From contig NW_020194588.1 of NCBI RefSeq assembly GCF_002865645.1, positions 310,001-374,000 on the forward strand: DNA of 64,000 nucleotides, written 5' to 3'. Positions 36,112 through 45,999 of the stretch are shown here, piece by piece. Every line of letters starts with the position of its first letter. The stretch's first letter is position 1. The notes beneath the pieces were generated by a model, which was not told where the DNA came from, ran no database searches, and saw only the letters and a program-made list of their open reading frames with translations. The translations under genes were made by a program, and so were the position numbers. This DNA comes from Hyaloscypha bicolor E. Taxonomy: Eukaryota; Ascomycota; Leotiomycetes; Helotiales; Hyaloscyphaceae.

Positions 36112-37230
36112 ATGCCATCCTCCAGAATGGCCCCCAAAAACCCTCAAAAGGGCAAAGCCCTCACCAGGCATGCCTCTGCCTCCGCCGACGAAGACAAAGA
36201 AGAAGAAGACGAAGAACAACGACCCTCTGCTTCTCTTTTAACGCAGACCCCTTAGCGATTTCATTGAAAGGATGGCTTTAACGATACCGAATTATAATAG
36301 ATTGCATACCTCCTTTAATAAATGAACTTGCAAGAGACCCCGGCTCCTGCTACCCCTCCTGCTCGTCCCTTACTAAAATTGAACCCTTCTTCCTCCTCCC
36401 GCTTGCATACCGCAGATATTAGTTATTTTGATCCAGAGAATACGGATATAATAGAAAAGACGGTAATTTATACGGATATATTTATATTTACGGATATACT
36501 CTTGTATTTGGCAGAGACTTAGTATAATAATATTTATATGGCCTTCCCTTTTTGCCTTTATAGTACCGCTCTCTTTTGGTACTTAATAGAACTTATAGCC
36601 CTAGAATATCGTCTTCTCTTATCCCCTCTGGTCTCTAAGCTTTATACTTCTCTTATTTTACGATTTAAGAAATATCCTGGTATTACCTTATATATCCTAA
36701 TCTCCTCTTAATTTACTTTTTATAATATTTGCTCTAGTAAGACTATCTATATATATATATAAGAGATACTTTGCTTTGCCCGTTCTTCTGGTTTTGAGTC
36801 TGAGTTTAATACTCTTCTCTTAATTTATAATTCCCTTAATACTTCTTTATATAGCCATATTAATAAACTAATAGAGACAATTACCCTTGGCTAGTTCTTG
36901 ATTATTATTAACGGAAAATGGAGCCTCTGGCTAGATATGGCCTATTAAGCCCTTTGGCCAAGATAAAATCAAAATCTTCTTTCTAATTTTTCTGACCCCT
37001 CTACCGGTACCGTTCTACCTCTTAATTCGGCTTCTAAGGATTTCCTAGCTCTAGAAAACTACTCTTGCAAGCCTTATAAGGCTAGGGCTTACTAGGCCGA
37101 ACCAGAGTAGAGTAATCTTAGCGGCCCTAGTAGTAGCGGCCCTAGCCCGGCGAATCTGTAGTATTAGAATTTTGTTAAACAGGAGGAAAAGAGAGTTGAG
37201 GAGCTAGTTAAGAGTATGGGCTAGGCTTAA
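36112..37230 (+). pseudogene. gag-like protein relic, 372 codons, no frameshift
   Basis: From ATG 36112 to TAA 37228-37230 a single frame of 1119 bp is kept without any frameshift, but it is cut by roughly 18 in-frame stops. All are explicable as CAG, CAA, CGA or TGG changed by C-to-T or G-to-A. The N-terminus is basic then acidic (MPSSRMAPKNPQKGKA, DEDKEEEDEE). The middle contains SYFDPENTD and MAFPFCLYSTALFWYLIEL, which fits the FPxxLxGxAxxWfxxL pattern of retrotransposon capsid (gag) proteins. The C-terminal part is Ser/Pro/Gly-rich with a charged end (KQEEKRVEELVKSMG). No zinc knuckle, protease, reverse transcriptase or integrase follows; the polypurine tract comes about 20 bp later. Confidence 0.82.
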
Positions 37231-37262
37231 ACGGGGACATTTTCTTCTTTTTAAGGGGGGCA

Positions 37263-37383
37263 TATTACGTGCTGTATATAGGCATATATATAGCTTCTTT
37301 ACCGCCCTTAGGGCACTATTATTTATTATAAATATACTAATATATATCTATTTCTACCCCTATAGCTTGTCCAGGCCATAATA
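37263..37383 (+). repeat. 3' LTR of the gag-only element (RIP-mutated)
   Basis: 121 bp, TATTACGTGC...GCCATAATA; same length as the 5' LTR with transition changes only. Confidence 0.9.
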
Positions 37384-37930
37384 GTTTGCCTGAAATGAAT
37401 GGGTTTTGGGAGCAGCCAAGGGTAGTTACTAGTAATTAGCTATTGGTATTTTAAACTAATTTGTAGCTAGTTATAAATAATATATAACTCTCCGAAATTA
37501 TCTGGTATAACCCCATTCTTAATATCTAAACTAGCTGGGAATACCCTCAAATTCTAAGACTTAAATATTAGTATATCAAGTATATTAAATAATTAGGTTT
37601 GAGTTAATTAGACCCCCCTACTCAAATTAAATCAAGTCAAAATCAAGCTAATTAAATTATACTTAATTATAATTAAAGATAATTAAAGATAATTAAAGAT
37701 AATTAAGATAATTAAAGATAATTAAAGATAATTAAAGATAATTAAAGATAATTAATTAGATTTATTACGTGACTAAATACATGACTCCAGAGCTTCGGAA
37801 GCCGAGATGAGGCTGAAATAAGGTTTGGGCTAGCCGTATTCGGTATCGCTTTAGGCGCTTCTTACTAAATCGGATAATATACCGCTTGGTAAGCGAAGCG
37901 GTACGAGCCGAAGGCACTAGAACCTACTCG
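37384..37930. other. Spacer with tandem repeat and hairpin before the second AT block
   Basis: Contains an AATTAAAGAT tandem array at 37671-37757 and a GC-richer patch at 37785-37925 with a perfect 8-bp stem TACCGCTT/AAGCGGTA (37880-37887 and 37896-37903). The GC-richer patch may be the 5' terminal region of the hAT relic that follows. Confidence 0.55.
37671..37757. repeat. 10-bp tandem repeat (AATTAAAGAT, about eight units)
   Basis: Eight consecutive units, one of them 9 bp long, plus a partial unit. Confidence 0.9.
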
Positions 37931-38184
37931 ATATTCTAGTAATTCCTTGCCACCCTAGAAATCAGCCCTCTTATAAATAGATGCTTTATAATTAGGGGAT
38001 TATAGCTAATTAGATGCTTATTAAAGAATCTTCTAGATTTTAGAGAATTTATATATAAATAAGTAATTTTTCTCAAGTTATTTTCTTCTCTCTTTACTTT
38101 ATATATAAATATCTTAATAACTATAGCTCTAATTAAGAAGCTTTTAATTATAAACTTACTTATTATTACTTGATATATTCGAAA

Positions 38185-39460
38185 ATGTCTTAATAATCTA
38201 CTATTAACCTTAATATCCTCCAAAATAAAAAGGATATTGAACTAGAACTAATTTTAAAATAACTTCTTATTTTTAAGCTTGGCTTAATAAAAAAGACTTT
38301 AGACTCTTCTAAAGCCAATTCGGAAAATATTAATAATTATCGAATAGTTACTATTTAATGCCTCTTTAAGAAATATATATAAGTAATATATATTATTAAT
38401 ATAATTATAATAAATAATTCAAAAATTAATAAATTAACTAATTAATAAGTAATTATAAAGTTTATTACTTTACTATATATAAGTCAATTAATATAGACGC
38501 TATATTAAAGTATAAAAAACTTTATAAATAATTAATATTAATTATAAAATAATAACTAATAATTTTTATAGTTATTTTTTAAAACTCTAATTAAATATTT
38601 ATTATTAAATTATTTAGTAAAGATACTAATTAAACTAGTAAAGGCTTTATTATAGTTTACTTTAAAAGATTATTATTAGACTTTATAGTTAATAATAATA
38701 TTTCTTTTAAAGTAATTATTACTTTAAGTTTTATAAAACTATTTTAATATTTAAACTAGTAGGTTTTATTTAAAATTACTTATATTAATATATAATTAAT
38801 CTTTATATAATGAAATACTACCTTTATATTTTAAAGTACTTATAAATAAGCTTGCTTTAAGATATAATAATAATAGTAATCTTATAAAGAAAGAGTTATT
38901 AAATAATACTTTTTCTATTAATTTAAATACTTAAATAGCTATAAATTAAAAGGCTTATTTAGGAATTACTATAAAAGCTATTCTTATTAATAATAATTAA
39001 TATAATTATTTATTAATTTAATTCTTAGATATTTTATAAATAAGTATTTTAAATTGAAATCTTATTTATTAGCTATAAAAGATTTATAATAGTAAATATA
39101 TAAATTTGGTTTTATTAAAAGTTTTAAAAGCCTATAATATTAAATATATTATTATTAGATAAATAATATAAATCTTGGTTTTCTTTTATAAAAAAATTAC
39201 TAATATATTTTATTTAATATTATTCGAGATAATACAAGTTTAAATAATATTTTATTATAAGCTTTTATAAAGTATTATAATAAAAAAGGCATTAAATTTC
39301 AAGAAAATATTTCTTATATAGCTTATATATTAAACTTAGTAATTCAAGATATTTTAAAAGCTTTTATTAAAAATAATTATAATATTTCTTATTTTATAAA
39401 TTTATATAAGTAAGAAAAGAACTAATTTAAAGCAAGAAAAAAAGAATATAATAGATAAAT
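38185..39460 (+). pseudogene. hAT-family DNA transposase relic (N-terminal and central part)
   Basis: The plus-strand frame starts at ATG 38185 and is broken by many TAA/TAG. About 39080-39400 reads INNINLGFLL..., NIIRDNTSLNNILLQAFIKYYNKKG, then ENISYIAYILNLVIQDILKAFIKNN. This matches the conserved hAT block with the D-N-A-x-x-N motif followed by C/A-H-V-I-N-L-V-V-Q; the usual His is altered. An upstream stretch near 38500-38700 fits the region after the BED zinc finger. The C-terminal dimerisation domain is not seen, because a dispersed repeat and unidentified sequence follow. The enzyme would cut and paste its own element; this copy is dead. Confidence 0.7.
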
Positions 39461-39725
39461 ATAATAATATATAAATAAATATTAGATATTATAAATCTAG
39501 TTTTCTATTTTAGATAAAGCTTATATTGAAATTATATAAATTATATAAAATTCCATTTTCTAATTAAATAAAGGGCTTTAATACTTGGCTAAATACTAGG
39601 AAATATATAGGGAAATGCTTCTAGTTTTAAAAAGAGGTATTAATTAGTCTTTTATTAGAACTAACTCTTGGAAATTAGTTATATATATAAGTATTATTTT
39701 ATAATATACTTATATATTATTTTAT
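39455..39725 (+). repeat. Dispersed 260-bp repeat, copy 2, at the end of the hAT relic
   Basis: Shares AGATATTATAAATCTAG, a tract like AAATGCTTCTAGTTTTAAAA, and GGAAATTAGTTATAT with the copies at 23205, 43985 and 54355. In this copy one plus-strand frame is nearly open, so it may derive from a coding region. Confidence 0.65.
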
Positions 39726-41834
39726 TATTATAAAGTAATTAAGCTATTAATAAATCAAATTACTAATTACTAGAATATTAACTAGAAGAAATACTTTTAT
39801 TATTATTAGAGCTATTTAATTAAATATTTAGAAAAGCGCCTAATTAGATATTTTTAATATTATCTAATTAGAAAAAAGAAATAGAACTTAGATATTATTA
39901 AAACTAGCTAGTAAAATAATAATAATAAAAAGCTAGTAATAGTTTATTATTATATTATTAAATTAAAAGCAGAAATATAATAAAGAAAAGATTTAAAAAA
40001 GCTAGAAGCTTAAATTCGTTATTTTAAAAATATTCGAATATCTATATATTATAAAAGCTAAAATTAGTAATAAATAAATATTATAAAGTTTAGATTTATT
40101 ATAATTATATATTAAATAACTTTTCTAGATTATTAATTAAAATCCTATAAAAAAAAAAAAGTTTTAAGTTTATAAAAAGTATTTAAAGTACTTTTATTAA
40201 AGAGAAAATATCTTTTTAATTAATTGAAATATATATATTTACTTTAGTATATATTAAATATTAAAAAGTTATAGTTTATTTTTTAATATATTTTATATTT
40301 AATAAAAAACCAGTTTTTATTAATAAGTTAAATAAGATTTATAGGTTTTTAATAAAGCTTTTATTTTAAAAGGCTATTTTTATATTTAGAATTAGGCTTT
40401 TCTTAATTTATTAATATTATATTTCTTATTAAGTAATAAATAGAAATTAATATTTTTCTTATTTACTTTTAAATTATTAGCTTTTAAATTATTAGCTTTT
40501 AAATTATTAGCTTTTAAATTATTAGCTTTTTCTAAATAATTCTTTTTAATAAATATAATTTTATTAGTATTAAAATATGCTTTATTTATATATTTAGGCT
40601 AATCTAATATTTTTTAAATTCTTAGTAAATTGCTTTCTTTAGCTATAAAAATACAAGCTATTATAATTAATTTACTAAATATAAAATTATAATTATTTTC
40701 CAATTTCCGGTAAGCTTTTTATATAAAATAATATTTAATAATAAACGGTTTTTATTAGTTATTTCTTTTTAAATTTTTTAAATTTTAATTAAAAAAAGCT
40801 TATTCTTTTATTTTATATATTATTTAATAAGATTTTATAGCAAATTAAATTTCTTATTATCTAAGCTTTTAAATAGCTCGAGATATACTTTATTTATTAA
40901 ATTATTATATTAATTAATTATTAACTTTTCTAGTTTTATTATTAAATAAATAAACTTTATTTAAAATACTAGAAATAACTTATTTCTTTATTTAAAATAC
41001 TAATATATCTCTTTTGCCTTCTAATATTTTATTTCTTTATTTTTATTATAAGCCTATTAAAGAATTTTAAAAATCTATTTAATAGTTAAGATTTATTTAA
41101 TTAATTCAAATTCTAGTTAATTATAAATAAAGTTATAAGTATTTCTAGTAACTAATTATATTATATAAGTAACTTTTAGTAATTTATTATTTAATAATTG
41201 TTTTTATTTATAAATAAAATAGAATTCTTAATTTAGATATATTATAACTAATTATTATAAATGAAAAGTAAAAGAAAGCTTTAATATATATTCTTATATA
41301 ATATTTCTAAATATTTGCCTATTTAAATCTTTATTTTATAGCCTCTTTTTATATTAGGCTTTCTTTTATATAAAGTTAACTAATAATTACTTTTAGCTTA
41401 TTAATTTTCTTAGTAAATTAATTAATATATAAATAAAATTTCTAGTAGTATTTTATTTATTTATTAGCTATAATATAGTATTTATTAATAAGATTATTTT
41501 ATATAAGTAATCTCATTTAGGCCTTATTTATTTTCGAAATATTTATATTAATTCTAAATTTCAAATAGACTAATTATTTCTTAATATTTTTTTTTGAAAT
41601 ATTATTATAATAATTTTTTAGTAATATAAATTTATAATATTAAAATTTGGCTTCTATATTTTATTATATTAGAGTCTTTTATCTAATATATTTATAATAA
41701 TAATATTTGATTCCGGGCTATTTATAATAGCTTTAAAAGAAATATTAGTTATAAAAGTAAGTATTAAATAAATTCTTCTTATTTAATATTAGTAAATTAT
41801 AATTAATTATTATTTTATTTATTATATAATGGAA
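39726..41834. other. AT-rich block, not identified, with a 15-bp tandem repeat
   Basis: The first 900 bp read on the plus strand as a stop-broken Gln/Lys/Pro/Thr-type sequence without a known domain. Four perfect AAATTATTAGCTTTT units lie at 40471-40530. The rest shows nothing recognisable. Confidence 0.45.
40471..40530. repeat. 15-bp tandem repeat, four perfect units
   Basis: AAATTATTAGCTTTT four times; the unit length keeps a reading frame. Confidence 0.9.
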
Positions 41835-42869
41835 ATTACTAAAATTATTCTTAAATAATTTCTAGAGATTATTATTAATTAACTTCTTTATTTCATACTA
41901 GAATAATCTAATATTAAAGTAATTTAGAACTTCCTTATTACTATAAGTAATTAGATTAATAATGCCTTTTTATTTATTTATTTATATATATATAGTTTAT
42001 AATAAAAGCAATTTAAAAGTAAGATAAAGTAGTTTATAGTAGGTTTATAATAAGTTCATAAAAAGAATTTAATAATAGGGTATTAGAAGTAAATATTTTG
42101 CTTTTAAATATTTCGTTTATAATAAGAAATTTAAGAAGTGAAATATTATAATTCCGGAAGAGTCTAAAGCTTAAGGAATTCAATTTAATAATAAAATCGA
42201 AGTTTTAATTAAAGAGCTTTAAGGGCATATATAGGATATATATATTCTAATAAGGGAGAGATTTCTATAGATTCAAGTATTATATAAGCAGAAAAGATAA
42301 TTATTAAGAAAATAGTCTTGAAACTAAAAGAAGTTAATTTTAAAAAGTAGTAAATAATTAAATACATAAATAGTCAAATAGCTAATTACTTATTAATTAG
42401 TAAAAACTAAAATCTTCTCTTTTTAGGCTATTAAATACTTTTCCGGAATTAATAATAGTTTCTCTTTTTAGCTAGAAATAAACTACTTATTTTAGGCTAT
42501 TAAATACTTTTCTAATTAGCTAAATCTTTCTCTAATCTATATATATAAACTAATTAGTATTAATTTACTAATAATATATAATACTATTATATAATATATA
42601 TAAAATACTTAATATATAAAGTTAGTAAAATAATTAATATTTAGAAATAAGAATTATAATATTATAATATTAATATATAATTTCTAAATCTAGTTTATTA
42701 GTTAAGTTATCTATAGAATATAAGAATATATAACTATATTTTATATCTTATATTTTATATCTTATATATTATATCTTATATTTTATTACTTATATTTTAT
42801 TATTTATATTCTATTTACCGAATCTTATAACTATATATATAACTTTTAAAAAAAACAATTATACTAATA
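41835..42869 (-). mobile_element. Copia 5'-end fragment (5' LTR, leader, gag start)
   Basis: Matches Copia A from about 20260 to 21471 on the minus strand; the LTR is 42558-42869. The rest of the element is missing on the left. It holds the same leader text, for example ATTCCGGAAGAGTCTAAAGC near 42150, as Copia A near 20700. Confidence 0.8.
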
Positions 42870-42879
42870 AATATAAATA

Positions 42880-43090
42880 TAAATAATTAAGTATAAATAA
42901 TTTATAATTTATAAAAGCTTAATTAATTAATATAAAAAAGAATTATTATTTAGAATTATAAAAAAGCTAGCTTTTTTATATAACTTTTATAAGTTATATA
43001 TAAAAGCCTCTAGTTTTTAATATATAATTAGAACTTTAAAACTGTTAAAATAATACAATTTTTATAAAATACGGGTTATTATATTATATT
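42880..43090 (-). repeat. Partial Gypsy I LTR
   Basis: Matches the last two-thirds of the Gypsy I LTR, including the decayed palindrome at 42991-43028 and a final TACGGGTTATTATATTATA. The first 100 bp are missing; it abuts the Copia LTR end at 42869. Confidence 0.75.
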
Positions 43091-43199
43091 TTAGTATTTA
43101 AATATTCTCGAAAATTATTCTTTATTATAATTATTAAATAAATTTCATTTTTTAATTTTTATTTAGTTTTATTCTCTTATTATTATTTATATCAAATTA

Positions 43200-43777
43200 A
43201 GTTTAATTTATTTTTAGTATATATAATTTATAATAAATTTATAAAAATATTCCAGAAATAAAAATATTAGAGTTCAAAATAAATATTTTATTTATAATAA
43301 GAATTTTAAAAAGTAAAATATTATAATTTTAGAATTTAAAGTTTATAGAATTTAATTTGAAAATAGAGCTAAAATTAAAGTTCTTTATAATTATTTTAGA
43401 ATATAAATTATTATATAAATAAAAAGAAATTAATTTTAAAAAATTATTAAATTAATTAATTAATTAATTAGTTAAATAGCTAATTATTTCTTAATTAATA
43501 AAAACTATTAAATACTTTTATAAAATTAATTCTTTCTTTAATATAAAATAAACTAATTAGTATTAATTTACTAATAATATATATAAAATATTTAATATAT
43601 AAATTAGTAAAATAAAAAGTATAATATTAATATATTTTTCTTAAATTTATTAAGCCTAATTAGAACTAATTTATTATTCGAGTTATTTATATAATATAAA
43701 ATTATATATCTATATTTTATTATTTTCGAATTATATAACTATATTATATAACTTTTAAAATACTAGTTATATTAATA
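43200..43777 (-). mobile_element. Second Copia 5'-end fragment, more degraded
   Basis: LTR at 43561-43777 preceded by leader sequence like Copia A 20640-21188, with internal losses. Minus strand. Confidence 0.7.
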
Positions 43778-44953
43778 TTTAATTAAATAATATTAAAAGT
43801 ATTTAATTAAATACTTGTCTAAATATTTAACTAAATAGCTCTAATAGTAATAATAAAAGCGTTTTTTTAATTAATACTTTAATTATTAGTAATTTTATTT
43901 ATTAATAGTTTAATTACTTTATAATAAATTATTTCTTAAAAATTAGATTAATTAAAATATATAATATATAATAATAAAGTAATATAAAAATAATTAAAAT
44001 AAATTTATTATTAAGTAATAGTTATAAATATAACTAATTTCTAAAAATTAATTCTAATAAAAAATTAATTAATATTTCTTTTTAAAACTAGAAGCATTTC
44101 CCTTTATATTTTCTAGTATTTTACTAAATATATAAAGCTTTTTTCTTTAATTAGAAAATATAATCTTATATAATTTATATAATTCTAATATAAGCTTTAT
44201 TTAAAATAAAAGATTAGATTTATAATATTTAATATTTGCTTATATATTATTATATATTTATTATAAAAGCTTTCTTTCTTCTAGTTATTAATTCTTTAAT
44301 TTAGAAATAGCTTTCTTTATTCGAGCTTTAAGCTTTTTATTAATTTTAATAAATAAAGATTTAATTAATAATACTTGCTTTTTTTAATTATAAAAGTAAA
44401 AATACCTAAATTTAGTATTTGCTTTTTATTAAAAGTATTTCTTTATTTCTTTAGTATTTTTTTATAATATTATATAATTTCTTTTAATCTATTTAATAAG
44501 AAACCCCTTATTTAAAAATAATAAAATTTTAAAAATAACTTATAATAATATTTTATTAAATAATATTTTTTAATAATTTTTATTAAATTATTTTCCTAAT
44601 TATTATTAAGAAATATTAATAATATAATTATATTATATAGATTTAGATTTATTTCTATTTATTTATATAGGCTTATATCTTTTATAATTAACTAAAATAT
44701 TAAATTATTTAATTTGTTTTATATTAAAAATAAGACTTTTATATATTTCTTAATAAATTTAATTAGCTTTTTATTAAAACTATATATAATATAAAATAAA
44801 AAAGAAGTTATAGTTTTATTTCTAAGAATTATATTATAAATTAAATAGACTTTATATTAATAAAAGAAAAAGAATTAATATATAAGATATTATAAAAGTA
44901 ATTTCTTTTATTAAATATATAAAGAAAATAAATATTTTAGATAATAGAAAGAG
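43778..44953. other. AT-rich spacer containing a dispersed 260-bp repeat (43985-44265)
   Basis: About 43985-44265 is the reverse-orientation copy of the repeat at 23205-23515 and 39455-39725 (shared CTAGAAGCATTTCCC and complementary words). The remainder is A+T without visible features. Confidence 0.55.
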
Positions 44954-44958
44954 CTTAG

Positions 44959-45258
44959 TATTAATATAGCTATTTCTTTGTGAGTTATATATATAGTTAC
45001 AGGATACGGGATACAGGATATGAGTAATGAAATATAAGTAATAGGATATGGGATACGGGATATAGTTATATAACCTTATATTTCATTAGTAACTCAACTA
45101 ATAGACTAGACCCCTTTAGGCTTAGTAGATTTAGGGATCGTATATTAATACTATAATATTATAATAATTACTTCTGAATAATAACAAGTTTACTAATTAT
45201 ATATAAATAGTACTTCTATACTTATATAACGGTATTATATATTATTAGTAAACTAATA
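44959..45258 (+). repeat. 5' LTR of Copia D
   Basis: 300 bp, TATTAATATAGC...AACTAATA. Confidence 0.9.
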
Positions 45259-45734
45259 CTAATTAGTTAGTACTTATAGATTAGAGGAAGACCCAGCTAG
45301 TTAGAAAAGCATTCGGTAGCCTAAGACAAGCAGTTTACTTCTAGTCAAAGGGAGGAACTACTATTAATTCCGGAAAAGTATTTGGTAGTCTAAGGAGAAA
45401 ATACTAGCTCTTACTAATTAATAAGCAATTAGCCATTTGACTATTTATCTATTCATTCAACTTCTACTATTCTTTAAAACTAACTTTCTTTAACCCCAAG
45501 GCTATCTTTTTGGAAACTATCTTTTCTACTTATATAATACCCGTATTTATAAGACCCTTTCCCCGGAATATATACCCTATATATACCCTTAAAGCTCTTT
45601 AACTACTACTTCGATTTTACTATTAAAAATCAAGTCCTTCGAACTTTAGACCCTTCCGGAATTATAATATTTTACTTCCTAAATTTCTCATTATAGACGA
45701 AATATTTAAGGACGAAATATTTACTTTAATACCC

Positions 45735-45835
45735 TACTAGGCATCTGGGTATCTAATATCTCAATAACCAGATATCTAGTATCTCAATCAGGTATCTGAA
45801 CTAGATATCTGGTATCTGAACTAGATATCTGAATA
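45735..45835 (+). repeat. Leader tandem repeat of Copia D
   Basis: Two perfect 20-bp units GGTATCTGAACTAGATATCT at 45791-45810 and 45811-45830, preceded by related, degenerate units. Confidence 0.85.
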
Positions 45836-45999
45836 CATTTACTACCGAACCCTTTCTATAAACCTACTACAAACTACCTTACCTTTAAATACCTCTTACT
45901 ATAAACTATATATATATACTAGAAAGAGACTGAACTTGGTTTAGTATAGATAATAAAAAGGGAAAGAAGTTAATTAAGAAATAGGAAAATAAAATTAAT

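Larger units (their letters stand above)
35914..37383 (+). mobile_element. Short LTR element with only a gag frame (TR-GAG-like), 1470 bp
   Basis: Two 121-bp LTRs, 35914-36034 and 37263-37383, and a perfect 5-bp target duplication GTTTG at 35909-35913 and 37384-37388. Directly after the 5' LTR, TGGTAGCAGTGCCC (36035-36048) fits a tRNA primer-binding site; directly before the 3' LTR, AAGGGGGGCA (37253-37262) is a polypurine tract. The LTRs differ at about 22 of 121 positions, and every difference is C-to-T or G-to-A in the 3' copy. The interior codes only for a gag-like protein, so replication would need enzymes from another element. Confidence 0.9.

Noticed and set aside
35636..36219. Minus-strand open frames opposite the second exon and the gag-only element
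   Set aside because: Shadows of plus-strand features; the plus strand explains the LTR, PBS and gag frame.
37671..37757. CRISPR-like or telomeric array
   Set aside because: The 10-bp units are contiguous without spacers and are not a TTAGGG-type telomere repeat.
37936..38223. 95-codon minus-strand frame before the hAT relic
   Set aside because: AT-rich, Ile/Lys-biased product overlapping the hAT start region; no support.
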